DNA of 64,000 bases from Bifidobacterium sp. ESL0704 (GCF_029392075.1 NZ_CP113929.1:372001-436000); one strand, 5' to 3'. Positions 43,863 to 54,400 are shown, counted from the stretch's first letter. The notes: a model not told the origin generated them from the letters alone. Numbers and translations: made by a program.

Positions 43863-44153
43863 ATGTTTGGTGTTTCGGGCACTGAATTAACCGTGATTCT
43901 GATTTTGGCGCTGGTTCTCGTAGGTCCGGAAAAGTTGCCGGAATACGCACGTCGGTTCGGCGCTTTTCTCAAGCGTGCGAAAAAGACCTTGTCGGTTTTG
44001 CAGGCTCAGGTCAAAAGCGAAACCGATAAAACCATGAAGGAAAGCGGTCTTGAGGAGGTTCGTCAGCAGCTTGCGGATACCCGTGATGCCGTTGAGAGCA
44101 TCGGTCATGAGGTTGGCAATGAGGTGAATTCGAGCCTTGACAAGAATGGGTAA
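43863..44153 (+). CDS. tatB: twin-arginine translocase subunit TatB
   Basis: TatB forms the receptor with TatC. The 96-residue protein starts MFGVSGTELTVILILALVLVGPEKLPEYARRFGAFLKR; the Glu in the helix and the VGPEKLPEYAR hinge distinguish TatB from TatA. An amphipathic, coiled C-terminal part follows (ESGLEEVRQQLADTRDAVESIG). A strong ribosome site GGAGGTAAAG precedes the ATG. The order tatA-tatC-tatB differs from the common tatABC. All three components needed for a complete TatABC system are therefore present. Confidence 0.92.
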   Translation: MFGVSGTELTVILILALVLVGPEKLPEYARRFGAFLKRAKKTLSVLQAQVKSETDKTMKESGLEEVRQQLADTRDAVESIGHEVGNEVNSSLDKNG

Positions 44154-44206
44154 AAGCTGTGTTCTGGCGTAGTTGATATAGATAGAGTGCCGAGCCTGGC
44201 GGAGCA

Positions 44207-44245
44207 GCGCGTCGCCGCATCGGCAGAAAGGATGCAGCGACGCGC
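44207..44245. terminator. hairpin between convergent tatB and lacI genes
   Basis: GCGCGTCGC-C-GCATC pairs with GATGC-A-GCGACGCGC (one mismatch) around a nine-base loop. It probably terminates both convergent units, although no U-tract follows. Confidence 0.6.
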
Positions 44246-44287
44246 AACCGTCGATGGCGTCCGCTTTCCAGGTTTTCCGTAAAGCTT

Positions 44288-45292
44288 CTAGTCCAACGGC
44301 AACGTCGATTCGCGCTGGATGAGGCGGCACGGCACATAATCGACACCATGGTGCACATTGCCGTTGATGGCATCCATCAGATAGCGTGCGGCACGACCGC
44401 CGATGGCCTCGGTCTCGTTGCTGATGCTGGTCAGCGAGGGACGGGAGCCTTTCGTAAGCACCTCCCAATTGTCGTGCCCGATAACCGCCACGTCTTCGGG
44501 GATGCTCAGGCCCTGCTGTTTGAGCGCGTCAATGCAGCCGCGGGCCAGCTGGTCGTTCTGGCAGATGACCGCGTCGAAATCCACATTTTGGTCGAGTAGC
44601 AGCCTCGTGGCTGCACGGCCCCAGCTTTCGTCCCAACTGCCATATCGCAGTGGTCCTGCTGGTTCCAGCCCGAATTCCGACAGCGCCTCCAACGAGCCTT
44701 TCGCTCGGTCGGTGGCTGCCGTGAACGTCTCGTCGCCGCCGATAATGGCGATTTTGTGCTTGCCGCAGGAGATGAGGTGGTTGACCGCCGTTCGTCCGGC
44801 GTCGACGTTGTCGCATGTCACCGAGCAGTCCTCCGGATCCGTTGAGGGGCCGTAGACGTACACCAGTGGCACGCCATAATCATGCCCCAGGCTGGGACGT
44901 GGGTTGGTCTCGCGTTGCACGATGAGCAGGCCGTCCACTTTCAGTGACAGCAGCTTCTCCACGTGCTGCCTTTCCAGTGCCGCATCTCCGCGGGCGTTGG
45001 CCAGCAACACGGAAGTGGATTGAGCGCGCAGTTCGTTTTCTGCCCCGATGAGAATCGGTGTGGAAAACCTGCCTTGCAGATCGCTGGTGACCAATCCGAT
45101 GGTTCCGGACATGCCTTTGGCAAGGGACTGCGCGAGTTTGTTCGGACTGTAATTGAGCTGATCGGCGACGGCCAGTATGCGTTGGCGCGTTTCGGGGTTT
45201 ACCCGTGGTTTGCCATGTAGGGCTTTGGAAGCTGTAGAGAGGGAGACGTGGGCTTCTTTCGCCACGTCTTCGAGCCGTGTTGTTTTCGCCAT
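44288..45292 (-). CDS. LacI-family repressor of the arabinan locus
   Basis: The 334-residue regulator has the N-terminal helix-turn-helix and hinge (TRLEDVAKEAHVSLSTASKALHGKPRVNPETRQRILAVADQLNYSPNKLAQSLAKG) and a periplasmic-binding-protein-like effector domain ending PCRLIQRESTLPLD. It is divergent from the lipoprotein gene of the arabinan transporter, the same arrangement as in the B. longum extensin locus. Its own promoter (TTGCGA-17-TATACC) contains a palindromic TGCGAAA-TT-TTTCGCA site, so it should repress itself. The natural inducer is probably an arabinose oligosaccharide; that is inference. Confidence 0.9.
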   Translation of the reverse strand: MAKTTRLEDVAKEAHVSLSTASKALHGKPRVNPETRQRILAVADQLNYSPNKLAQSLAKGMSGTIGLVTSDLQGRFSTPILIGAENELRAQSTSVLLANARGDAALERQHVEKLLSLKVDGLLIVQRETNPRPSLGHDYGVPLVYVYGPSTDPEDCSVTCDNVDAGRTAVNHLISCGKHKIAIIGGDETFTAATDRAKGSLEALSEFGLEPAGPLRYGSWDESWGRAATRLLLDQNVDFDAVICQNDQLARGCIDALKQQGLSIPEDVAVIGHDNWEVLTKGSRPSLTSISNETEAIGGRAARYLMDAINGNVHHGVDYVPCRLIQRESTLPLD

Positions 45293-45342
45293 GCCTGTAT
45301 TGTCTTTCCGGTATCAATCATTGCGCCTTATGCGCTTACCAT

Positions 45343-45371
45343 GGTATAGCATTCTGCGAAATTTTTCGCAA
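45343..45371 (-). promoter_or_regulatory. lacI promoter with overlapping operator
   Basis: Minus-strand TTGCGA (45371-45366), 17 bp, TATACC (45348-45343). The perfect palindrome TGCGAAA-TT-TTTCGCA at 45355-45370 covers the -35 and spacer. A second, imperfect copy TGCGAAAGTTTTCTCA lies at 45390-45405. Confidence 0.6.
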
Positions 45372-45530
45372 AATGTTCTGATAGATAGATGCGAAAGTTT
45401 TCTCATATAAGAAAACCCTCGTTTACTATATTAGCGGTATTGATGCCAAGATTCTTAAAAGTAAGACAATTATCCTTGTTTTTAAACACTTTTAAAAATT
45501 TTTGATGACGATTTTGCATTTTGGAAAAAA

Positions 45531-45599
45531 TATAATATGATGAGAAAGGGCTTTCGCTTTAGTGTTACTCAAAGGAGATATTTACAGTTTTTGCGAAAG
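45531..45599 (+). promoter_or_regulatory. transporter operon promoter with LacI-type sites
   Basis: A TATAAT at 45531-45536 is followed at once by TGAGAAAG-GG-CTTTCGCT (45541-45558), which matches the lacI operator pattern, and by a half-site TTGCGAAAG at 45591-45599. An operator just after the -10 would block transcription start. The -35 is not clear. The rest of the 367-bp gap is AT-rich and non-coding. Confidence 0.5.
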
Positions 45600-45659
45600 T
45601 TTGAAAGCGGACAATCCGTAAATTGTTTCAAAGTTGAAGGATAAGAGAAAGAAGCCAAT

Positions 45660-46979
45660 ATGAAGTCTTTTAAACAGGCAGGCAGGATTCTTGCGGGAGT
45701 CGTTGCGGCAGCAATGCTGATTCCCATGGCAGCATGCGGCGGAGGCAGCTCCGATCAGGCGGCCAAGAAAGTCACGGGAGCCGGCGCCGATGACGGTACC
45801 ACCATCACGTTGTGGACCCGTGCCCCGCTGGAACGTCAGGCAAAGAATGTCGTTTCCGCGTACAATTCATCGCACAAAAACAAGGTAAAGCTCGAGATCA
45901 TCCCCAATGACGACATGGAAGGCAAGGTCGGCGGCGCCTCGCAGACGGACTCGCTGCCCGATATCCTGGCCGGCGATGTGGTCCGTATTCCGTATTGGGC
46001 TTCGGAGGGCATATTTACCGATATCACCAAGCAGATCAGCGCCTTGAAGAACAAGGACGATCTGCAGCAGGGCCATATCGAGGCCGGCACGGTGGACGGC
46101 AAGGAATATACGCTGCCCTTCATCACCGATGTCTCCATCATGGTCTGGAACAAGGATCTCTACAAGCAAGCCGGTCTCGATCCTGAAAAGGGACCGAGCA
46201 GCATCAAGGACTTCACCGAGCAGGCCAAGGCCGTTGCAGGTCTCAACAAGAGCGGTGTCGCTGGCTCTTACGTGGCCGGTCAGTCCGGTGGCGCGTTGGT
46301 GTTCGACCTGTTCCCGAGCGTCTGGGCCGATGGCGAATCCGTCATGAACAAGGAAGGTACGCAAGCCAAGCTCGACAATCCTTCGATGAAGGCCGAGCTG
46401 GAAGCGTACAAGACGCTTGCCAACACGCCCAACGGTCTCGGCTCCGGTTCCAAGGAGGAAACCGGCGCCACCTGGACCGCTCCGTTTGCCAACGGCAAGA
46501 TCGGTGTGATGCCCTATCCGAATACGTCGGTCACGGCCATCATGGAAGCCGAGAAGAAGGGCGGCTTCCACGTCGGTGTCGCTCCGATTCCGGGCACCAA
46601 GGAAGGCAAGACCTCCACGTTCCTAGGTGGCGATGCCATGGGTATCTCCAAGGATTCGAAGCACGTCGCGCAGGCATGGAACTTCCTTTCCTGGCTGATG
46701 CAGGACAAGACGCAGGCCAAGGTGTTCGCCGCCAAGGGCGATACCGCTTCCAACGTCAAGACCCTGAAGACCGCTTACACCAACGCCGACAAGCGCGTAC
46801 AGACCATCAACTCCGTCATCATCGACGGCAACGGCCAGACGCCGAAGTCCCCGAAGTTCAATGAGGCGTTCAACGCCGCCGGTTCTCCGTTCCAGCTGCT
46901 CATCCAGAATGCCATCTGGGGCAACGGCGATCTTTCCGCCGACAACAAGGCCGTGACCAAGGCGCTCGGCGACAACTGA
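45660..46979 (+). CDS. ABC transporter solute-binding lipoprotein (arabinooligosaccharide locus)
   Basis: This family 1 sugar-binding lipoprotein (439 residues) has a signal peptide ending in the lipobox MAAC (Cys26). The mature protein shows ITLWTRAPLERQAKNVVSAYN, a DILAGDVVRIPYW segment, YTLPFITDVSIMVWNKDLYKQAG and an FLGGDAMGISKDSKHVAQAW C-lobe, all typical of carbohydrate importers. Position after a divergent LacI gene and before two permeases and a HypBA1-like GH127 matches the B. longum locus for beta-L-arabinobiose use, so arabinobiose is the probable ligand. AGAAAGAAG lies before the ATG. Confidence 0.87.
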   Translation: MKSFKQAGRILAGVVAAAMLIPMAACGGGSSDQAAKKVTGAGADDGTTITLWTRAPLERQAKNVVSAYNSSHKNKVKLEIIPNDDMEGKVGGASQTDSLPDILAGDVVRIPYWASEGIFTDITKQISALKNKDDLQQGHIEAGTVDGKEYTLPFITDVSIMVWNKDLYKQAGLDPEKGPSSIKDFTEQAKAVAGLNKSGVAGSYVAGQSGGALVFDLFPSVWADGESVMNKEGTQAKLDNPSMKAELEAYKTLANTPNGLGSGSKEETGATWTAPFANGKIGVMPYPNTSVTAIMEAEKKGGFHVGVAPIPGTKEGKTSTFLGGDAMGISKDSKHVAQAWNFLSWLMQDKTQAKVFAAKGDTASNVKTLKTAYTNADKRVQTINSVIIDGNGQTPKSPKFNEAFNAAGSPFQLLIQNAIWGNGDLSADNKAVTKALGDN

Positions 46980-47185
46980 TGGCCCCAAGGCTGATGGGGC
47001 ATTCGGATGTCTCGATGCTGTTGAGATTCATCATCCGATTGGTTCCTTCAGCCTTTGAATGAGGTTTGTTGGGGATGCTGATGTTGCCGCGGGTCATGCG
47101 ATTCGCGTCGGCATCAGCATTCACGACGGATTTCATTCTCCAAGAGATCGATTCCTAGTATTTTGCCAATTAAGGAGAGAGAAGC

Positions 47186-48106
47186 ATGTCAAGTGTTTCC
47201 AAAGGCGCTGTGACGTCCTCACGGTCCACAATGAAAAGGGAGCAGACCCGTCGTGGGCTGTTGTATGCGTTGCCGGACTGGCTGTTCATCATCATTCTGT
47301 TCTTCGTCCCCATCCTCCTGCTGATAGTGATGGCCGGGTCGCGCTGGTCGCTGATGGGCGGCAATCGCGGATGGAATTTCCCGGAGAACTTCATCAAGGT
47401 GTTCCAAAGCGATCTGCTCGTTCAGTCGATATGGTTCACCGTGGAATACACGGTTATTGTCACCATTATTCTGCTCGCGCTGGGCTTGGGGCTGGCGTTG
47501 ATCGTGCAGGAGTCGAGCAGGTGGAACACCGTTCTGCGCACCTGCTTCCTGCTGCCGAGCGCCACCGGTCTGGCCTCCGCGTCGCTGCTGTTCTACGCGA
47601 TGTATTCCCCGCAGGTCGGCCCGGTCACCAAGATCCTGCATTTCTTCGGGCTTATCGGCGAAGGCGGTTCGGTGCTGGCCACCGGTCAGTCAGCATTGTG
47701 GGCCACGGTCATCGTCATCGTCTGGCGCTTCTCCGGCTACTACATGCTGCTGATGATGATCGGCTTGCAGTCCATTCCGGGCGATCTTTATGAGGCGGCG
47801 CGTATGGATGGTGCAAACTCGTGGCGCATCTTCCGTTCCATCACCCTGCCGCTGATGAAGCCGACAGTGGTGATGTGCCTGGTCTATTGCGTCACCGGCT
47901 CGATCCTGGCGTTCGACCAGTTTTTCATCCTCACCAAGGGTGGTCCGAACAACTCCACGATGACCGTGGTGCAGCTGATCTACAACTTCGCGTTCGATTC
48001 CAAGAAGGATCTGGGCATGGCGGCGGCGCTTTCGCTGCTCGTGCTCGTCGCGCTGGTCATCATCAATTCGATCCAGATGCGCGGTATGCGCGACAACACG
48101 AAGTAG
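47186..48106 (+). CDS. ABC transporter permease 1 (arabinooligosaccharide locus)
   Basis: MalF/UgpA-type membrane subunit, 306 residues with six membrane segments. The EAA loop is YEAARMDGANSWRIFRSITLP (residues about 201-221). FILTKGGPNNSTMTVVQLIYNFAF is the usual sequence before the last segment. AAGGAGAGAGAAGC precedes the ATG. A weak GGCCCC/GGGGC hairpin and about 200 bp separate it from the lipoprotein gene. The next permease begins 14 bp after its stop. Confidence 0.9.
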   Translation: MSSVSKGAVTSSRSTMKREQTRRGLLYALPDWLFIIILFFVPILLLIVMAGSRWSLMGGNRGWNFPENFIKVFQSDLLVQSIWFTVEYTVIVTIILLALGLGLALIVQESSRWNTVLRTCFLLPSATGLASASLLFYAMYSPQVGPVTKILHFFGLIGEGGSVLATGQSALWATVIVIVWRFSGYYMLLMMIGLQSIPGDLYEAARMDGANSWRIFRSITLPLMKPTVVMCLVYCVTGSILAFDQFFILTKGGPNNSTMTVVQLIYNFAFDSKKDLGMAAALSLLVLVALVIINSIQMRGMRDNTK

Positions 48107-48120
48107 GGAAGGGAAGAAAC

Positions 48121-48939
48121 ATGTCTACAGCATTGTGGAAGCGCGTCGTCGCTCGTATTTTGGAAGCGCTGCTTGCGCTCATCTTCATCATCCCGCTTGC
48201 CTGGGTCGTGGTCAGCTCCTTCAGCCCGCAGGCCGGTTCCGCCCAATCGCAGGGTTGGGGCGTCGCCAACTATCTGACGTTGTTCGGCTATCAGGATGGG
48301 TTGCCGACCTACCTGGTCAATTCGATTATCGTCACCGTGATTGCCGTCTTTTTCTCCGTTCTGGTATGCACGCTTGCAGGATATTCGTTCTCAAGGTTCA
48401 ATTACCCGGGACGCAACCTCGGTTTCATGGTCACCCTTTCGATTCTTATGGTGCCTTACGCTTCGTTGCTGATTCCGCTGATGGTCTGGTTCAAGGATAT
48501 CGGCCTCAACAATTCGCTGCTGGGTGTTGCGTTGGTCATCACGCTTTTCCAGCTGCCGATGAGCACGTTCATCATGCGCATCGCCTTTGACGCCATCCCG
48601 AAGGATATGGAGGAAGCGGCGATGGTCGACGGGTGCAACAGCTTCCAGGCATTGATGAAGATTCTGGTGCCTGTGGTCAAGCCGTCGATGGTCACCGTAG
48701 GTCTGCTGGCGTTCCTCGAAGCCTGGAACAACTTCATGATTCCGCTGTATCTGGTTGGCTCGGGCAAGGCGACGTTGCCGCTTGCGTTGGTCAACATGCG
48801 TCAGCAGACGATGGGCGTCATCGATTACGGCGCCACCGAAGCGGGTGTTGTCATTCTGCTTATTCCGGCGGCGATTCTCTTCCTGGCCTTGCAGAAGTAC
48901 TATGTCAAGGGCTTCATGGCCGGTGCGGTGAAGGGATGA
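48121..48939 (+). CDS. ABC transporter permease 2 (arabinooligosaccharide locus)
   Basis: MalG-type membrane subunit, 272 residues with six membrane segments. Its EAA loop reads EEAAMVDGCNSFQALMKILVP. GGGAAGGGAAGAAAC precedes ATG 48121; the frame is open far upstream, but only this start gives a normal N-terminus (LWKRVVARILEALLALIFIIPLAW). The protein ends KYYVKGFMAGAVKG as is usual. It lies 39 bp before the GH127 gene, in the same operon. Confidence 0.9.
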   Translation: MSTALWKRVVARILEALLALIFIIPLAWVVVSSFSPQAGSAQSQGWGVANYLTLFGYQDGLPTYLVNSIIVTVIAVFFSVLVCTLAGYSFSRFNYPGRNLGFMVTLSILMVPYASLLIPLMVWFKDIGLNNSLLGVALVITLFQLPMSTFIMRIAFDAIPKDMEEAAMVDGCNSFQALMKILVPVVKPSMVTVGLLAFLEAWNNFMIPLYLVGSGKATLPLALVNMRQQTMGVIDYGATEAGVVILLIPAAILFLALQKYYVKGFMAGAVKG

Positions 48940-48978
48940 TTGAATTGCTGTTCAACGTATTCAAGGGGAGGTCGAACC

Positions 48979-50991
48979 ATGGCTGATATCTCTATAGTGC
49001 AATCCGAAGTTTCAGAGCCCCGTGTCGTCATCACCTCACCATTCTGGGTTCGCCGGCGTGAGCAGATTGCGAAAAGCGTCATCCCTTATCAATGGAAGGT
49101 AATGAACGACGAAATCGAGACGAAAGTGCCTGACGATCCGGCGGGGAACCAGTCGCAAAACGACCGGAGCCACGCCATCGGCAACCTTGAGGCTGCCGCA
49201 GGGCGCTCGGACGATGAGTTCTCCGGCATGGTGTTTCAGGATTCTGATGTCTACAAATGGCTTGAGGAAGCGGCTTACTCGCTTTCCTACCATCCTGATG
49301 ATCGACTGCGCAGGCTCTGCGACTGGACGGTTGACCTGATCGCCGAGGCGCAGCAGAGCGACGGATACCTCGATACCCCCTTCCAGATACGATCGGGCGT
49401 CTGGGCCGGCCGGTCCCGTTTCTCCCAGCTGCAGCAGTCGCATGAGATGTATGTGATGGGCCATTATATGGAGGCCGGCGTTGCCTACCATGCCGTTACC
49501 GGAAACAAGAAGGCGTTGGACATAGCCTGCAGGATGGCCGATTGTCTGGATGCCAATTTCGGGCCGGAAGAAGGCAAGATCCACGGCGCCGATGGCCATC
49601 CCGAAGTCGAGCTCGCCTTGGCCAAGCTTTACGAGGCCACCGGGGAGAGCCGCTATCTGAAACTGGCCAAATACCTGATCGAGATACGTGGCCAGGATCC
49701 CGATTTCTATGCACGTCAGCAGGCCCGGCAGCACGGCGACAGCATCATGCCGGATATGCTGCGTTTGCCGCTTTCGTATTTCCAGGCCGACAAACCGGTT
49801 TGCGAGCAGCATGAAGCCAATGGCCATGCGGTTCGCGTGGGATATCTGTGCACGGGCATCGCCAGTGTCGCTCGCCTGACCGGTGACAAGCAGCTCTTGG
49901 ATGCTGCCAAGCGGCTATGGTCCAATATCGTCAACAAGCGCATGTATGTCACCGGTGCCATCGGATCCACCCACGTCGGTGAATCGTTCACCTACGACTA
50001 CGATTTGCCCAACGACACGATGTACGGAGAGACCTGCGCGTCGGTGGCGATGAGCAAATTCGCCAGCCAGATGCTGCTCGTCGAACCTAACGGCGAGTAT
50101 GCGGATGTGTTGGAACGCGAGTTGTTCAATGGGGCCTTGGCCGGAATCGGCTTGGATGGCAAACAATATTATTACGTCAATCCCTTGGAGTCCGATCCGG
50201 CTGGATTGGCCAACCCTGACCGTCATCACGTGCTTTCGCATCGTGTCGATTGGTTCGGTTGCGCCTGCTGCCCCGCGAATATCGCACGGTTGATTGCGTC
50301 GGTGGACCAATATATCTATACCGAACTCGATGGCGGGAAGATCGTATTGAGCCATCAGTTCATCGCGAATAACGCTCGGTTCGGCAACGGTCTGAGCGTG
50401 GTCCAGAAATCTGATTTCCCATGGGAAGGGCATATCCATTACGAGCTGGCCTTGCCTGGTCAAGCTGCAAAACCTGTTCGCTTCGGTATCAGGATTCCGG
50501 CGTGGTCGCTTAGCGCTTATTCGCTCAGTGTCAACGGCGAGGCCCGGCGTCCACAAGTCGATCAGGGGTTTGTCTACTTCGATGTGGCTCCTGGCGAGGT
50601 GGTGAATATCGACCTTGACCTCGATATGTCGGTCCAGTTCGTTCGGGCCAATACCCGCGTGCGCAACGATGCCGGAAGTTTGGCGGTCCAGCGTGGCCCG
50701 CTGATCTATTGTGCTGAAGAAGCCGATAATCCAGGACCTCTATGGTCTTACGCCATTGAAACCGATGATACGGATAAGGCTGTTACGGCCTTTGATGCGC
50801 ATCTGCTTTCAGGGGTCGAGACGGTTTCGGTTCCGGCACGACGCGAAGCGTCCGATGACGAAGATGCGCCGTTGTATATGCGTTGGCGCGGCAAATCGGA
50901 CGGGGAGAAGACGATGCTCAACATGATTCCGTATTATGCGTGGGCGAATCGGGAAATTGGCGGTATGCGCGTGTTCTTCCGAAGAGCTTGA
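48979..50991 (+). CDS. hypBA1: cytoplasmic beta-L-arabinofuranosidase, GH127 (HypBA1-like)
   Basis: The product splits beta-1,2-linked L-arabinobiose and releases terminal beta-L-arabinofuranose inside the cell. The active site aligns with B. longum HypBA1 by motif and spacing: acid/base Glu335 in STHVGES, zinc ligands Glu351 and Cys353 in YGETCAS, nucleophile Cys430 and Cys431 in FGCACCPAN. The intervals 16, 2 and 77 residues equal those in HypBA1 (E322, E338, C340, C417). Length is 670 residues, with no signal peptide. ATG 48979 follows AAGGGGAGG; an in-frame upstream ATG is not preferred. It is the last gene of the transporter operon, followed by a terminator. Confidence 0.94.
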   Translation: MADISIVQSEVSEPRVVITSPFWVRRREQIAKSVIPYQWKVMNDEIETKVPDDPAGNQSQNDRSHAIGNLEAAAGRSDDEFSGMVFQDSDVYKWLEEAAYSLSYHPDDRLRRLCDWTVDLIAEAQQSDGYLDTPFQIRSGVWAGRSRFSQLQQSHEMYVMGHYMEAGVAYHAVTGNKKALDIACRMADCLDANFGPEEGKIHGADGHPEVELALAKLYEATGESRYLKLAKYLIEIRGQDPDFYARQQARQHGDSIMPDMLRLPLSYFQADKPVCEQHEANGHAVRVGYLCTGIASVARLTGDKQLLDAAKRLWSNIVNKRMYVTGAIGSTHVGESFTYDYDLPNDTMYGETCASVAMSKFASQMLLVEPNGEYADVLERELFNGALAGIGLDGKQYYYVNPLESDPAGLANPDRHHVLSHRVDWFGCACCPANIARLIASVDQYIYTELDGGKIVLSHQFIANNARFGNGLSVVQKSDFPWEGHIHYELALPGQAAKPVRFGIRIPAWSLSAYSLSVNGEARRPQVDQGFVYFDVAPGEVVNIDLDLDMSVQFVRANTRVRNDAGSLAVQRGPLIYCAEEADNPGPLWSYAIETDDTDKAVTAFDAHLLSGVETVSVPARREASDDEDAPLYMRWRGKSDGEKTMLNMIPYYAWANREIGGMRVFFRRA

Positions 50992-51128
50992 GCGTATCTC
51001 GAGTAAGGCCATGGCAGATTCTGCCGGGCTGGAATGATACTTGCCGTTTGATTGAGCAGTTCAATTGAATAGCAAGCGTGCCTTGTTGCGGAGTGGAGTC
51101 TTTGACGAGGCGCGCATGGAATGGGAGG

Positions 51129-51156
51129 GATGGCCCGCCGATCACGGTGGGCCATC
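51129..51156 (+). terminator. intrinsic terminator after hypBA1
   Basis: GATGGCCC with GCC pairs with GGT and GGGCCATC, followed by TTCCTGT. It separates the transporter/GH127 operon from the GH121 promoter. Confidence 0.72.
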
Positions 51157-51260
51157 TTCCTGTATTGCAATGCTATTCTAGCCATACGACATGCAGTGGT
51201 GCGAAAATAAGAGAAAATCAAAAAACTTTGCCGCTAAATATCAAGTAATATGAAAGGTAT

Positions 51261-51292
51261 CGCTTGCGAAAGCGTATGTAGTGTATTATAAT
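51261..51292 (+). promoter_or_regulatory. promoter of first GH121 gene with LacI-type site on the -35
   Basis: TTGCGA (51264-51269), 17 bp, TATAAT (51287-51292). The -35 lies in CGCTT-GCGA-AAGCG, which contains the TGCGAAAG motif of the lacI region. A 140-base leader follows to the ATG. The same promoter and leader, diverged, stand before the second GH121 gene. Confidence 0.65.
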
Positions 51293-51431
51293 AGATCTGA
51301 TCGTAAAATACTCCACATTTTCATTTTTACGGTTCCCATTCCATGAATGCATACATTGAAGTCTGTGGCATGGAGCAGTTCGGACACCAACAGGTTCTAC
51401 CTGTGTCACGGCCTTGTGGAGAGGTACGAAG

Positions 51432-54400
51432 ATGCAAGTTCACTTAAGGAAGTGTTTCGCCGTAACGGTCGGGGCGTTGGTCGCCGTCGCCACCATGGCA
51501 ACCGGCGGCGTTTCTTCCGCAAATGCTTCAGAAGATATCGCCAATCCGAATTCGGCGATTGGATATCCGTCGTTTCATGGCGACCAGAACCCCATTCCCG
51601 ATTCCGGGGTGCAATATGACGCCGCGAACAGTTATCTGGGCAAGGTGTTCGACCGCGATGTAAGTCAGGGAGCCGGAACGGATACCGCCGACAACCACGA
51701 TTTCTGGGTTGATCGCATGCTGGTCCGTAAGGGAGACCAGCCGACCGGAACCGGAACGACCGACAAAGGCACCTATCATTATGAGGGTGCGGACGGCAAT
51801 CAATACATGTTTTCGCGTGGACGCGCCGCCTATATGCGCACCCACGAGCCCGGAACCCTCGGTTTCGGCGGGCAGTTGGCCTATAAGGACACCATCAGCG
51901 ACAAAGGCGGTTTTTCGGTCAGTCTTTCCGAAGGCGGCACGAAACTGACGCTCAAGGAGGACGGCTCCCAACGCAAGCAGACGCCGAGCTATTGGCAAAG
52001 CGTGTTCACCACTTCCGATTCCTCGCTGAAACTTACCGAAATCAAATACATCACCAACGAAAACGTGCTGGTGATGGGCTATAACCTGCAAAGCAGCGTC
52101 GCCAAAACAGTAACGGTGGACGTCGGTTCGCCCATCGCCACCAACGCTGACGGCGACGAGCTGACCGGGGTGGTCAACCTCAATCGTCAGCTGACCACGG
52201 TGTATCCCCGTCTGTCCGGCGACGGCATGAAGCCGGTCAAGGGCAAACTGCACGGCGATGTCGCGCTGACGGCGAACCAGCCGGTATACAACAAGATTCA
52301 GATGGGGCTGCTGGCAGACGAATTGCCAAGCGCGAAAACCGAGTACGATCGGGTGCGCGGCCAGTCGGCCGCACAGGCTTACAAAGACCATGTGACGACC
52401 TACAACAAATGGTGGGTCGACAACATCCCGTATATCCAGACTCCCGAGCAGAACATCGACAAGACCGTCTTCTATCGTTGGTGGCTGACCAGGTTCAATT
52501 TCATCGATGCCAATATGCCGGGCAACACCTATCAGTTCCCCGCGGCCATCGAAGGTGTGCTGGGCTACAACAACTCCATCGTGCTGACCACCTGCATGTT
52601 CCTCAACGATCTGAAGTATCTGCGTGACCCGTCATATTCCTACGGTACGTGGGTGGCTGCCGGCGAGACGGCAAAGAGCAAGCAGTATGTCGACAACCCC
52701 GGCGGGACGAGCTGGAACAACAGCTATACGCAATACATCACCGATTCCGCCTGGCAGTCCTATATGGTTCATGGCGGTCCGAAGGCTATTGCGGAAAGCA
52801 TCGGCACTTACGGACGTAACGATGTCAATGGACTCGTCGGTTCTCAAAACAAATCCTTCAACCGCAACGGCAACAAGCTCATCGATTGGGATTGGGCCTC
52901 GATGACCGGCAACGACGCCGATGCGGTGTCGTTCGACGAGCATCCCGGAGAAGCGATGGATCGTCCCGAAAGCGCTTGGGTCTGGGCCAACGCCCGTTCG
53001 GCCGCTGACGCCTTCAAAGAAGCCGGAGACGCTTCGGGAGCCGCGGAAATGAAAAAGACCGCGGATGACATTCGTTCGCAGATCATCAGCGAGCTGTGGA
53101 ACAAGGACACGAACCTGGTACAGTCCAAGTGGATCGGAGCGCATAACGGCCAATTCGCCAAGTGGAAGGAAATCAACAACTTCTACCCCTACGCCGCCGA
53201 ACTGATGCCGACCGATGGCACATACGACAAGGGTCTGCGCCTGTTCGCCGATGCCGATCAATACCCGATCTTCCCCTTCTTCACCGCCAATCAGGCCGAT
53301 AAGGCCGAGATGATCAAGGAGACGGGCAACGAAGGCTCCAACAATTTCTCCATCATCAATTCCACGCCGTTGTTCCGTATCTATGCCTCCGGCCTACGTT
53401 CATACAACTCCGAAAAGAACGGGTACATCACCCCGGAAAGCTTCAAGAAGCTTCTGTATTGGAACGCTTTCGCCCACTACCAGGGCGGCGACAACCGCTA
53501 TCCCGATCAGAATGAGTTCTGGAATACGGCCACCGACAAGAACGGCGGCGAAATCGATTACCGTTCCTGGATCCACCACACCCAATTGGGAACCACCAAT
53601 TGGACGATGGTCGAGGATGTCGCCGGTTTGCGTCCACGCAGCGACGGCAAGATCGAACTCGACCCGATCGCCATCCCGGGCTGGAATTACTTCACCGTCA
53701 ACAACCTGAGCTATCACGGTCAGGATGTCTCGATCGTCTGGAACGCCAAGGGCAAGGACGGCAAGCTGCATTATACGAACCTGCCTGAAGGCTACTCGCT
53801 GTATGTCAGCGGCAAACGTGTCTTCACTTCAGACAAACTGACCCATATCATTTACGATTCCGCCACCGGCCAGGCATCGGTCAGCGGCGCCAACGGCGAC
53901 CAGAGTGCAACCATCGTTTCCGGAGAGACTCAGTCGTTGCGCAACGCGGACGCCGTGCAGTATGGGTCGGATTCCCGCATCACCGATATCTTCGCCAAGG
54001 CAGGCAAAAACATTGACCCGGCCTCCAAGAGCCAGGTCGATGTGGCCAAGGGCGCATCGGTGAGTGCCAGTTATGAGGCCGACGGCAGGCCGGCCACCGC
54101 GGCGGTTGACGGTTCGAGCGTCAACGAGCCCTTCTGGGGTACCGACGGATCGAAGAGCGCCAAAGATTCCTTGACGATCGACTTCGGCGCCGCCAAGACC
54201 ATCGACGACATTCGTCTGTATTTCTACAAGACCGCGGCCAGTTTCACGGTCCAGGGCTATAGCGAGCCGTCGCTGTATCAGCTGGAATACTGGGACGGCG
54301 GTGCATGGAAGCGCATTCCCGCCCAGTCTCGCACGCCGGGCATTCCCAAGGCGAACTACAACAATGTCCAATTCCCGGAAATAACGACGAACAAGATCCG

